Part shown: positions 12,056 to 23,933 of the stretch, one piece after another
Layout: every line of letters starts with the position of its first letter
Position numbering within the stretch: the first letter of the stretch is position 1
Source: Gigaspora margarita
Lineage: Eukaryota > Glomeromycota > Glomeromycetes > Diversisporales > Gigasporaceae
Direction: 5' to 3'
Assembly: GCA_009809945.1 (NCBI GenBank)
Contig: WTPW01002463.1
Coordinates: 1 to 64,000, forward strand
DNA length: 64,000 bases
Notes under the pieces: generated by a model
Told to the model about the DNA's origin: nothing
The model's input: the letters and a program-made list of their open reading frames with translations, nothing else
Databases searched by the model: none
Program-made: the position numbers and the translations under genes

Positions 12056-12943
12056 TCAAGTAGAAGTATTATCTCTAGAAGTTATTTTTCTTAAAAAAAT
12101 TAGTTTGTTATAATAAAATAGTTCTTTTGTTTAGTAATATCGAAAAGGTCTGATCAAAAGTAAAGAGTAAATTAATAAAATTGAATTGTTTTCTTTTAAA
12201 TATTTAATACAATTACTGATTAAACCTCTGATCCCATTGTCGATTACCTTATTGATTGAACAATCAAACCCTGTATTTGTATTGTTGTTTTATCTTAGAT
12301 CGTTAAGTAACTTAACGATCTGATTTATTTTTTTTAAAACCGTAATCGTGAACACAATTCAAGATCTGATTACTATCATTATCCAAAAATTATCTGATAT
12401 TATCAAGTGATTTAATGAAAATAATTACATATAAGGGCCCAAATTTTGAAAAATATTACAATCAAGGGCCCAAATTATCATAAATAATTGGATTTAGTAT
12501 AAGTTTTTAACATTTGAAATTACATAGATGTAATTTTCTTTTGGCAGTTAAACGGATTACCAGATTACTTTATATTTTAGTAGATTTACAGAATTGGACC
12601 TTTTTTCAAAACCCTGATTTTCATTTATTTTGCAAATTAAACCACCTTATCTCTAAGATCTAATGGGTTAGTGCTTATCTAATGGTTTTAATTATATTAA
12701 TTAGTTATTTGTTGATTATCTTACCATCATCTGACCAATCAATTTTTGTAAACAATCATATTTTGGGGACTATTTTTAGGGCCCAATTTCAATTTCGTAA
12801 ATCTGCTGATATGATATATTTATTTGCTTAGCATCTTGCATATAAAAATTGTAACAATTTTTACAAGTAATTTTTCTCTATAAATGCAAATAAGTTTTTG
12901 TGGTTTTAAATATCTTCAGTTATGTGTATTAACTAAAGCTGCT

Positions 12944-13878
<935 letters not shown>

Positions 13879-14180
13879 TCACAAAATGTGATTCATATTT
13901 TATGGCTATTCTTGATATAGAATAGACTTATTAGTTTAGAACTAAATAAATGTTATGATATTGTTAAATATCATACTTCCCTTAATCATAAAGATTTGGG
14001 CCTTTATATGTAATTATTTTTACTTTGTACCTTATTTGTAATTATTTCATTTTCTGGGCTCTTGTATGTAAATTCTTCTAAATTGAACAATTCATTATTT
14101 ATAACATAATACAGATTACTATCGTGAAGAAACCTAGCTATTATATTACGTTTCTAATTTAATAAATGAACTAATTCCAT

Positions 14181-14254
14181 AACGATCTGAGATTTGAACT
14201 CAGTCAAACTAGTTCAGACCAAACAACTTAACATACTATTAACCACTCAGGGTT
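14181..14254 (-). other. tRNA-like relic (class II-like), probably a SINE head
   Basis: On the minus strand the stretch contains CTGAGTGGTTAATAG (box A-like) and, about 50 bases later, GAGTTCAAATCTC (box B-like), the arrangement of a tRNA-Ser or tRNA-Leu gene. The acceptor stem does not pair well and no poly-A tail follows. I regard it as a tRNA-derived relic and not a functional tRNA. Confidence 0.4.
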
Positions 14255-14389
14255 TTTTATCTAACCTGGGTGATCTAACAGGTGACTGACCTGTTGAGTG
14301 CTTCTTTTTTTAACTAATCCATTTCACCTGGGTGTTACATTTCATACTTGTTGGGTGACCCAGGTGAAGCAAAAAAAAACTGATATAAT

Positions 14390-14640
14390 CGGTCATGAAT
14401 TATGCCCAATCTAACAATTTGACCAATTAAGCATTTGACTAATCAAAATACATGATTGATCATAATCGATCAAATGATTTTGACCAATCAAATTCGTTTG
14501 ATCAGTCAAATAATTTTGATTGATCAACCAATTTGGACTGATCAAATGGTTTTGACCGATCAAAGCACATAATCGATCATTAATCAATTTATCTTGTACA
14601 TGTTCGATTAATGATCGATCACAAAAATTTGACTGATTTC
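14390..14640. repeat. Degenerate TTGATCGATCAAA repeat cluster, second copy
   Basis: Dense variants of TTTGACCRATCAAA and TGATCGATTA in both orientations, similar to 6840-7100. It is probably an eroded repeat shared by both loci. The preceding block 14255-14372 holds ACCCAGGTG-type repeats related to 9110-9215. Confidence 0.5.
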
Positions 14641-14651
14641 AACCTCTAATA

Positions 14652-14820
14652 GTCAGACCTCTTTAAATACATGTCAAAGGCTGATAAAAACCTTGCATTT
14701 AAAAAGATATGCATTTAGAGAGGTAAAAATTTATAAGTAACATATGAGTTGGGACCAAGTCGAGCCATGTATTTAGTGAATTATGCATTTAGAGAAGTTG
14801 CTTTTAGGAAGGTCTAACTG
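14652..14820. mobile_element. MITE with TA duplication, TIR CAGTYAGACCT
   Basis: The left end reads GTCAGACCTCTTTAAATACA and the right end, in reverse complement, CAGTTAGACCTTCCTAAAAG. TA is present on both sides (14650-14651 and 14821-14822). Additional internal GCATTTAGAGARGT motifs are shared between the two halves. It resembles pogo/Tc1-type MITEs. No open frame is visible. Confidence 0.5.
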
Positions 14821-14902
14821 TATTTAAATATTTATATATATTTTAAATAATTATTTCATTACAAATACAGTATATAATAATAATAATAAATTAAAAAAAT
14901 TA

Positions 14903-15899
14903 GGGTGTGGCGACTTAAGGAAGTTGGTAAATTGTCACCCCCAAGCGGCAGGTCTAGGGTTCAAATCCCACTAGCGATGCTTTGAAAATAAAACCTATGG
15001 TATGGTAACTATTGTCTTGTTGATCAGTCAGATATATTATTTGTAATCCTTGGTTACCATCTAGAATGGGAGCTTTCGGGTGTATTTGTGTATCATTATA
15101 CAGATAAATCCAAGGGACTAGAGAAATGAAAACCTGTTTGGCAAGTCCCGAGTAAGGAGGTAACAAAGATCTTTGACAGTGCTACCAAAACCAGATAATC
15201 AGAAACCGGAGCCAGAATATCAGACAAATAAAGACCCTCAGGGACGGGGGTTCACCAACCTGGCCGCCAGAGTCGCACCAGAGGAAAAGGACCTATGCTA
15301 TAGAAGTAGGTACCAAAGGAAGAAAGAACTATAGTGGCACCTAATACCGGGTTAATCAACCCTTTCGGGCTAACTGGTTTGGAAGTTTGGAAAGCTGGTG
15401 TAAGGACCGATAGGATGGTAGAGATGGGTGCTGGAGTTGGAGCAAACCTTAAAAGGGCATAAAGTAGATAACAGTAGTGCTTTAATAGTTAGTCCTAACT
15501 GCAAGTATATAGGTAAAGCTATAGCGTAAGTTACTGAAGTGTAGGTAATACCTGTGTGGGACAGGAACTGCTCTACCAAGTTTCCTGCGAGGATAAACTA
15601 GTCCTAAAGGCTATAGCAGTAAATGATCCGGGGTCCGAACTAACTGTATATGTACCGCAGATACTGGTGAAACAGTTGAGATTGGTCAAGGAGCTGAAGA
15701 TCAGAGGGTTTAAATAGACAATTCCCGTAGTTGGGTTGCAGGTATGGCATCTAGTGTGGAACCTTCGGGTGGACCACTTAAATTAGACACCAAAAGTGTA
15801 CGTGTGGCAAGTTGTACTCTCATCCAAGTGTAACTTTCCAATGTGTAAACTGAATAAATCCTATGCTCCAAGCAGGCACTTTGAAANCAAAAAAAAAAA
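14903..15899 (+). mobile_element. Long tRNA-headed retroposon (about 1 kb) with 18-bp TSD
   Basis: The element starts GGGTGTGGCGACTTAAGG and has a box B-like GGTTCAAATCC about 50 bases in, so its head resembles a class II tRNA. The body is clearly less A+T-rich than its surroundings and has no long open frame. It ends in an A tract at 15888-15899. An identical 18-base target-site duplication, AATAAATTAAAAAAATTA, lies at 14885-14902 and 15900-15917, which shows retroposition. A second tRNA-like segment sits inside at about 15478-15530, so the element may be a dimer. It is long for a SINE and presumably depends on a LINE in trans. Confidence 0.75.
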
Positions 15900-15956
15900 A
15901 ATAAATTAAAAAAATTAAAGAAATAAAATATAAATAAAAATAAATTGCCTAAATAT

Positions 15957-16960
15957 TAAATGCTAGCTAAATTTTCATATATTAAAAGAACATATTCAAA
16001 TATACATATATATTTTACCAATGCAATGCATTCTTTGCATAGAACACATTTGTATTTGTTTTTCAGCAACAGCAGAAATTTGGTCGGGTATCTTATCTAA
16101 CCCAAATTTAATAAGAAGATAATTACAACATTTTTTTAAAAAAAGAAAACTTTTTTTTTAAAAAAAAAACATGAATTTCTCTTTTCTTGTCAAATTACCA
16201 CATTGAATCACCACAAAAAACACTGTCAATTTGCCAAGAATACTATCAAGTCGAAAGAATACTATTTAACAAAAAAATTAAAAAAAATAAATAAATAAAT
16301 AAAAAGTGAATAAAAATGAATTATTTATTAAATATTTTTACAAATAAAACGAATAATTTTTGTATTCATCACATAGAACATATCCGCATTTGTTTTTTTG
16401 CAATTGCATGAATCTGATCAGATGTCTTGTCTAACCCAAATCTAATAAGAATAATAATTATTATTATTGTTTTTTTAAAAAAAAAAAGAACTTAAATTTA
16501 GCTTTTTCTATCGAATTGCTACAAAGAACACCCATCACTTTACCAAAAACAACATCAATACCATCAAGTCAAAAGAATGCCATTAAGTCAAAAAAATTAA
16601 AAATAAATAAATAAATAGATAAAATGTAAATAAAAAATGAATTAGTATATAAAATATTAAATACTAGCTAAATTTTCATATATTAAAAAAACATATTCGA
16701 ATATACATATATATTTTACCAATGCAACGAATAATTTTTGCATTCTTTATATAGAACACATCTGCATTTGTTTTTTGGCAATAGCAGAAATCTGGTCAGA
16801 TGTCTTGTCTACCTGAATCTAATAAGAAGATAATTTTTTTTTTAAAAAAAAAACATAAATTTACCTTTCCTCATCAAATCACTACATTGAATCACTATTA
16901 CTTCACCAAGAACACCATCAAGTTGAAAAAATGCTATCAAATCAAAAAATTTAAATAAAT
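15957..16960 (+). repeat. Satellite-like tandem array, three units of about 330-370 bp
   Basis: Three diverged tandem units share the order TAGCTAAATTTTCATATATT, ATATACATATATATTTTACC, GCATTTGTTTTT, TCTGRTCAGATGTCTTGTCT, a TTTTTTTAAAAAAA block, ACATTGAATCAC, and CATCAAGTYRAAAGAATRC. The middle unit lacks the first landmark. A fourth, partial unit is at 21490-21650. No gene is visible. Confidence 0.75.
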
Positions 16961-16974
16961 CATTGGCAAATTTT

Positions 16975-17190
16975 ATATATAGATATATATCGATTACTAA
17001 CCATGTGGATATATATCAATTACACACACCCCTGCCGCGATCTATCAATAGTGATAGTAATCGATATATATCTGGTTAATTGATATATATTTAGTAGATA
17101 TATATCGATTAACCAGATANATATCGATAATCAACACCCCTGCTAATTATTATCAATAGTGATATAATCGATATATATCTAATATAATAT
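16975..17190. repeat. GATATATATCGATTA simple-sequence array
   Basis: Repeated GATATATATCGATTAACC-like units in both orientations with two CACCCCTGC insertions. One N call is at 17120. The same motif accompanies the satellite unit at 21290-21460. Confidence 0.6.
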
Positions 17191-17742
17191 TATTTAAGTA
17201 GTAATCTGCAGTTAAAGGGTCAAAATTTCATAGTACAAATTGGCAGAGTTTTACTAATTGCCTTATATGAAAGTGGAATGCCGTACATTTCTGATTATAA
17301 TAAAAAACCCTATAGTAAACAATCAACAAATACTCATATCGTGTTATATACTAACGCGATTTGAATGATTTAACTATCATTAGAATCAGAAAAGTTGGTT
17401 CTGCAAAGTTTAATTAGAAATTACAAAAGATTTGCTTAGTAAAAAAAATACTTTTATATGTAGAAAAGCCCCATTTACACACTATAGAAATTTACTATTA
17501 AATTTTAGTGTAATTAATTATAAAATAATCATCATTTTTTACCCTTTATCTGCGATTTACCACTTAATAATTATTATATTCACATAATCATACTTTTTGC
17601 AAATTTTTAAATATTTTTACATGTTTTCGCATGGTTTCGCAATTTATTATAAAATTTTATTTTTTTTTATTTATTATTATTATATATTATATTTTAAATT
17701 AAATATACATTTTTAATCAATATTTGCAAATTTTCACAATTT
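17191..17742. other. A+T-rich stretch, nothing recognised
   Basis: There is no reading frame or repeat beyond scattered TTTGCAAATTTT-like motifs. It provides the target site for the adjacent SINE. Confidence 0.4.
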
Positions 17743-17768
17743 AATATAAAATTATTTATTTATTTATT

Positions 17769-18321
17769 TTTATTTTTTTTTTTTTTTAAACTTTGGCAGA
17801 TCTCGCCGTTGCTTTATTTGTAAAGAACTGATGTATCTTACAACCCTAATGGGCGGTACATTTATTACTATTACTATAACTAATGTTATTTATATAAAGC
17901 CCGACATCATCCGGTTACTTCCCACAGCACCTAGATGCGACCCACCGCAGTAACCCCCGGAGAGGTCACACGCCAGAAGCTCCTACCAGAGCGCCGAAGA
18001 GGGATTCAACCTAAACGGGCTAGCGATGCCACGAGTTCATGTAGTATCATGTAGATCCAGACTTGGGCCTCACATTACGTCTCGTGACTTCGGTTATTCC
18101 AAATCGGGGTCCTAGCACGATTTTCTTCACAGCCACAAATTCTCAAAATAATGGCTGCCCAATTAAGTCTATCTGTGCGATGTCCTGGTCCCTGTCTTCT
18201 CACGGTGTTTCAGTTCCCTAACTGGCTGGCTTTTCTTATTTCGCCTTTGGGAGGAATCGAACTGGCAACCTTGCGATTTGTATCCTCGGAGCATAACCGC
18301 TATGCTATCGACCCGGAGGAC
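17769..18321 (-). mobile_element. tRNA-derived SINE with 26-bp TSD
   Basis: Read on the minus strand from 18321, the head contains TAGCATAGCGG, matching the pol III box A consensus, and AGTTCGATTCC, matching box B. Their spacing is that of a tRNA. The body is less A+T-rich and the minus strand ends in about 15 A (T run at 17773-17787). The target sequence beginning AATATAAAATTATTTATT is duplicated for 26 bases at 17743-17768 and 18322-18347 without mismatch. The perfect duplication suggests recent insertion. A plus-strand frame at 18151-18477 that crosses it is not a gene. Confidence 0.85.
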
Positions 18322-18567
18322 AATATAAAATTATTTATTTATTTATTATTATTATATATTATATTATATTACATATTTTTATTATATATTATTATAAAAA
18401 AAAATGAAAAACCAAAAAAAAACCCCCAAAAAAATAACAAAAAAAAACAAAAACAAAAAAATAGTAATAATTTTTAACTACTTTCGCATTTCGTTGCATC
18501 TACTATTATATTCGCTTATATTCACTACTTCTTGCAAAGTGCCAAAGAAGTTAGAGTTGGTGTTCTT

Positions 18568-19372
18568 NNNNNNNNNNNNNNNNNNNNNNNNNNNNNNNNN
18601 NNNNNNNNNNNNNNNNNNNNNNNNNNNNNNNNNNNNNNNNNNNNNNNNNNNNNNNNNNNNNNNNNNNNNNNNNNNNNNNNNNNNNNNNNNNNNNNNNNNN
18701 NNNNNNNNNNNNNNNNNNNNNNNNNNNNNNNNNNNNNNNNNNNNNNNNNNNNNNNNNNNNNNNNNNNNNNNNNNNNNNNNNNNNNNNNNNNNNNNNNNNN
18801 NNNNNNNNNNNNNNNNNNNNNNNNNNNNNNNNNNNNNNNNNNNNNNNNNNNNNNNNNNNNNNNNNNNNNNNNNNNNNNNNNNNNNNNNNNNNNNNNNNNN
18901 NNNNNNNNNNNNNNNNNNNNNNNNNNNNNNNNNNNNNNNNNNNNNNNNNNNNNNNNNNNNNNNNNNNNNNNNNNNNNNNNNNNNNNNNNNNNNNNNNNNN
19001 NNNNNNNNNNNNNNNNNNNNNNNNNNNNNNNNNNNNNNNNNNNNNNNNNNNNNNNNNNNNNNNNNNNNNNNNNNNNNNNNNNNNNNNNNNNNNNNNNNNN
19101 NNNNNNNNNNNNNNNNNNNNNNNNNNNNNNNNNNNNNNNNNNNNNNNNNNNNNNNNNNNNNNNNNNNNNNNNNNNNNNNNNNNNNNNNNNNNNNNNNNNN
19201 NNNNNNNNNNNNNNNNNNNNNNNNNNNNNNNNNNNNNNNNNNNNNNNNNNNNNNNNNNNNNNNNNNNNNNNNNNNNNNNNNNNNNNNNNNNNNNNNNNNN
19301 NNNNNNNNNNNNNNNNNNNNNNNNNNNNNNNNNNNNNNNNNNNNNNNNNNNNNNNNNNNNNNNNNNNNNNNN
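18568..19372. other. Assembly gap (805 N)
   Basis: A continuous run of N. The 590 bases before it (17978-18567) are identical to the 590 bases after it (19373-19962). The gap is therefore probably not a real distance. Confidence 0.99.
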
Positions 19373-19962
19373 AGCTCCTACCAGAGCGCCGAAGAGGGAT
19401 TCAACCTAAACGGGCTAGCGATGCCACGAGTTCATGTAGTATCATGTAGATCCAGACTTGGGCCTCACATTACGTCTCGTGACTTCGGTTATTCCAAATC
19501 GGGGTCCTAGCACGATTTTCTTCACAGCCACAAATTCTCAAAATAATGGCTGCCCAATTAAGTCTATCTGTGCGATGTCCTGGTCCCTGTCTTCTCACGG
19601 TGTTTCAGTTCCCTAACTGGCTGGCTTTTCTTATTTCGCCTTTGGGAGGAATCGAACTGGCAACCTTGCGATTTGTATCCTCGGAGCATAACCGCTATGC
19701 TATCGACCCGGAGGACAATATAAAATTATTTATTTATTTATTATTATTATATATTATATTATATTACATATTTTTATTATATATTATTATAAAAAAAAAT
19801 GAAAAACCAAAAAAAAACCCCCAAAAAAATAACAAAAAAAAACAAAAACAAAAAAATAGTAATAATTTTTAACTACTTTCGCATTTCGTTGCATCTACTA
19901 TTATATTCGCTTATATTCACTACTTCTTGCAAAGTGCCAAAGAAGTTAGAGTTGGTGTTCTT
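19373..19962 (-). repeat. Exact second copy of 17978-18567, probable false duplication
   Basis: Every base I compared is identical at an offset of 1395, including the 5' part of the SINE, its right target duplication and low-complexity A tracts. Identity that starts and ends exactly at the gap edges is typical of overlapping contigs that were not merged. A genuine tandem duplication is less likely. Confidence 0.85.
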
Positions 19963-20660
19963 GTAAAATACCAGAAAAGTCTGATCGTTTTCTTGCAAAG
20001 TTTTGAAGAAAGTCAGAAATAAATAAAATAAAATTAAAAAAAATAAGTTAAAAAAAAGAAAAACAAACAAAAAACAAAAACGTAAGCAAACTAAATAAAA
20101 AAAAAACAAAGCCCCAAATCTCTATTTCTCTAAAGTAAGAGTTCGTTTCTTATAATTTAGAAATCATTGAAGGTTTTTGTATTGTGCTAGAATAATAAAA
20201 AAATAAAAATTAAAGAAATAAGTAAAAAGAAAACAAACAAAAAAATGGAATATAAGTAAACTGAATAAAAAATAAAATTAAAACCCCAAATCTCCATTTC
20301 TCTGATGTAGAGTTTATGATAGAAATTGCTAAAATCAAGTTGTATATATTCTTGCAAAGTAGCAAAAAAGACTGGGTTTGCTTGCAAAGTGTCGAAAAAC
20401 CTATATTATTTTCCTTACAAATTGGCAGAATATTAAAAAAAATTAAAAAAAAAATAAAAACAAAACCAAAAAAAACAATAACATCAAATAAAAAAATAAA
20501 TGAAGCACTAACTAAACCTTTATTTTTTTAAAGAGGCATTTTTGGAAATTTACAAATTGCTAAAGAAAGCAATTGTGTGTTTTTGCAAAGTTTCAAAAGG
20601 CTGAGTTGGCCTTGCGCATTGTTTCGAAAGGTTGTTAAATTTCCAAAAGTTAGAGTTGGT
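19920..20660 (+). repeat. Degenerate tandem repeat with TTGCAAAGTG and CCCCAAATCTC motifs
   Basis: Units of roughly 200-250 bases repeat the order CTTGCAAAGTGYCRAAAAA, an A-rich AAATAAAAA/AAACAAA block, and CCCCAAATCTCYATTTCTCT. At least three diverged rounds are visible (19920, 20110, 20285, 20350 and onward). Minus-strand frames here are translations of A-rich tracts and are not genes. Confidence 0.55.
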
Positions 20661-20989
20661 ATTTGTTGTAAAAATAAAATAAAAAAATTAAATAATAATA
20701 AAGAAAAAAAATGAAAACAAAATAAAACTAAATGAAACTAAACAAAATGAAACAAACCAAAAAAAAATCAAAATGAAAATAAAAATGAAAAAACAATGTA
20801 AAATTGATAGAAGATCTAAATTATAAACAAAAAAAAATAAACAAAGATCTAATCTGATCTTGTACTATGATCATTGAAACATTTCAAACCATTTTGAAAA
20901 TATTAGTCAAACGTGTTCGTGGTATGATCTAGGGTACAGATCTACTGATCTAGCTTGATTTTTCATTTTTAAAATATTTTGAAACAATT

Positions 20990-21140
20990 CGAAATATTAA
21001 AAAAAAAAAGAGAAAAAATAAAAAAAAGAGAAGAAAAGGAAGAAAAAAGAAAAGGGAGAGAGAAAAAAAAGAAGATGAGAAAAAAAAGAAAGAGGAGAAA
21101 AAAAAGGAAGAGAAGAGAAAAAAAGGGAGGGAGAAGTAAA
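20990..21140 (+). repeat. Polypurine tract
   Basis: About 150 bases consist almost only of A and G on the + strand (GAAAAAAGAAAGAGGAGAAA-like), a strong strand asymmetry that could form triplex DNA. It is followed by poly-T. Frames across it on either strand are compositional artefacts. Confidence 0.75.
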
Positions 21141-21289
21141 AATAGTGCAAAACGCTTTTTTTTTTCCTAAGCCAATTATTTTTGTTTTGTTTTTGTTTTT
21201 TTTTTAGCCTACTTTTTTTTGGAATTTTACTTTTTTAAAACACTATGTAATCGTTAAAAATTGTTAATTGTTATATATCATTTTAAATA

Positions 21290-21650
21290 ATTCTGATTAT
21301 AATCGATTTATAGATATATAACGATTTAATATAAAAAATGATATATATCGATTTAGATATATATCGATTTTTATCCAATTAATCGATATATAACAATATT
21401 TTATAATCGATATAAAATGATTAAGTGTTATATATCGATCAAAATCTATATATAAAATTTCCTGATGATAAAAAGTGAATAAAAATCTATGTATATATTT
21501 GATCATATATAAAATACTAGCTAAAATTTTATATATTAAAAGAATATATTTGAATATACTCAATATAATGCATTCCTATATAGACCACATCTGCATTTGT
21601 TTTATTTACTATTTTTTTAAAAAAAAATATGAATTTACCTTTTTCAAATA
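21290..21650 (+). repeat. GATATATATCGATT array plus partial satellite unit
   Basis: 21290-21460 repeats the TATATATCGATT motif seen at 16975-17190. 21490-21650 matches the satellite of 15957-16960 (TACTAGCTAAAATTTT, ATATTAAAAGAATATATT, CACATCTGCATTTGTTTT, ATGAATTTACCTTT). The same two sequences are thus neighbours at two loci. Confidence 0.6.
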
Positions 21651-21839
21651 TTTTTATTACTGAACTTAGACTAATTGAATCTTCTAAAGCATGATTATGC
21701 CAAGTTTCTCTTCATAAAAAATATGATAAAAATAAAAAAACGTCTTTCTAATCTAGACCAAACTAAATTTGGTTGTTCAACAATCCAGATAAAGTAAAAT
21801 TATAGCAAATGAGCATGGTATGAATGAGCAGATCAGTAT

Positions 21840-22165
21840 AATATAGGCAGTATCATACTCAGCCTGGCTGTTAGGCCACTATGTCGAATTACTATATCAA
21901 ATTGTCACAAGAATACTGTTGAACACCGTCAAGTTGAATTATTACCACAAGAACTAGTGAACACCAGAAAAATTCTAGGAAAACTACAAAAAAGATGAAA
22001 AGGTTTTAGTATTGTTATAATAAGGAATAACAAAAAAAAACTACTTATCTATTTATAGTTGTTAAAAATGTGTAACAGAGTTGAGGTGTAAAGATCTAGA
22101 CCTGGGTAATAAAATGAAGATCTACAAAGAATATTAATAAAAAAAAAAGTTATATTAATAAAAAA
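21840..22165 (-). repeat. Dispersed repeat family B, copy 2 (inverted)
   Basis: Reverse-complement relative of 9600-9960. Landmarks from 22105 downward include ACCCAGGTCTAGATCT, GTTACACA, TTTTTCTGGTGTTCA, TAATTCGACA and AGCCAGGCT. Confidence 0.6.
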
Positions 22166-22815
22166 AAACAAAAAACTAAAAATACTTAACTATGTAGGCA
22201 TAAATAAAAAAAATAAAATCTGTGCAGATTTTTTTTTTGAATTATCTGTGTTGATTTACTCTTTAATTGTTAAACTATAAATTTAGTATGCTTTTCTCTT
22301 AGCTTTCGAATTTCTTGTTTCAAATTCCTCTATATCCAATCCCTACCCTAATTTTATAAGACAAAAATAATACCAAAGTATATAATTATTTTGTGTGACC
22401 TAATTTTTGAGCCTATTTATGTTTTCAATAAATAGTTAGACTCTAAATTGATAAAATTTTCATTTAATTAGATATTTTGCTGTGTAATATTTTAAAAATT
22501 TTATATATAAAAAAATGGATACTTATAAGTAAACACCCAAATGCCTCAAGTTAAGCAACTTTGTACCAATAAGATATTTTGAAATACACTTTGTTTAAGA
22601 CCTTTTACAACTCAAGATTACTTTAAAATAAGTATAGTTGAAAAGAGATCTTAGCTTTCATGTAAAAAAATACTAGTTTTTAAACTTAATTTTTACCTGT
22701 ATTTAGTTATTAAACCTATATATTTTTAATATGAAATAAAGGTTAAAATATAAATGTTGTTGCTTATTAGAAGTCAAGATGTTATTTCTTACATACTATT
22801 CGAAGTTTTTATCCC
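22166..22815. other. A+T-rich stretch, nothing recognised
   Basis: No reading frame, repeat or splice pattern that I can support. It directly borders the piggyBac element. Confidence 0.4.
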
Positions 22816-22819
22816 TTAA

Positions 22820-22850
22820 ACTGTTTAGCGTACAAATTTGTACGCTAAAA
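22820..22850. repeat. piggyBac left terminal repeat with palindromic core
   Basis: Directly after TTAA, the repeat contains the perfect palindrome TAGCGTACAAATTTGTACG followed by CTA. In piggyBac elements such terminal and subterminal repeats are transposase binding sites. Confidence 0.8.
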
Positions 22851-23933
22851 TGATTTTTTGTTGATTTTTGTGTAATTATGCCTGATTTTTTTAAGGTACC
22901 CCACCTTTTCTAAGATAGAATAAAAGCGTTCCACATTGCCAATTACATATTAATAAATAATCCGTTTAAGTCATGCAACCTGTTGTGCAATCAACAAACC
23001 AAAGTAATAAATTTAGATCAGCCCGGAAAAGCAAAAAAAGCACAAAAGTAATAAATACAAAAACATTTCCGTCACAACTTACTTTAATGTTTAACTAAAA
23101 TTGTTGAGAAACCAATTTTACATATGATGTTATCTTTAAAATTAACCTCAAATCGCTCTTGATCTGAAATATTTAATAGCATGTAATGTGGATTTTCCTG
23201 AAATTTCTTGAAATTTATCAGTTTTGTAATCCTTAAAATAAACTTGCATAAAATTTAAAATTTCAAATGCCAAATAACTAAATAAATATGCAAATTGGCA
23301 ATTGAACCCTGAGTTACCCTTCTATGAAGCATACGTACATATCATTTGAATCGGATCAAGTCTATTTCCAAATTTACCTTTGCATATATTGTACCATTTT
23401 TGTCATATTACTTGATTTATCTTTACAAGCTCATAACAAAAAAAAAATTCTTTCTCACAAATATCTTAATATCAAACCAGTATTAAGTAGTTTAGTAGCC
23501 CTTAAAAAATGATTTTTAACATGTACAACAAAAAAAAATATATATATGTAAAAAATTCCTAGCTGTTAATAAAAATCTATTGGGAAAAAAAAAACTTTAA
23601 TTTTTGATCAAGACGTAAAATATGTCGAACGTCTTCCTGAATTCTAAACTTTTTTTTGGTGCATATGACAATAAATAAATAAGTAAATTAGCAACTTGAT
23701 ACGTAACTAATTGTTCATTTGAAAATTATTGTATTTTTTCAAATTACTTTCACATAAATTGTACTGTAATAGTTTGTATATTTTGATATGTAAAATTAAT
23801 AAACTGTTCATAAATTTTTGTTCACGATATTACTGTGTTGTGTATTTAAGTGACTAAATTTCCTAAACATAATAAAGCCTGTAAAAATAACATAAAAAAT
23901 TTAAAATCTGACATAAAAAAAAATTGTTAAAGC

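Noticed and set aside
15370..15579. Minus-strand frame within the long retroposon
   Set aside because: The element shows tRNA-like head and tail signals on the plus strand, and the frame has no recognisable domain.
18151..18477. 108-codon open frame, repeated identically at 19546-19872
   Set aside because: It runs through an antisense SINE and A-rich flanking DNA and is identical because of the assembly duplication. Not a gene.
18404..19510. Long open frames of 305-368 codons
   Set aside because: They consist mostly of N and are an artefact of the gap.
20950..21170. Open frames over the polypurine tract (Lys/Arg/Glu-rich or Phe/Ser-rich)
   Set aside because: Pure compositional artefact.
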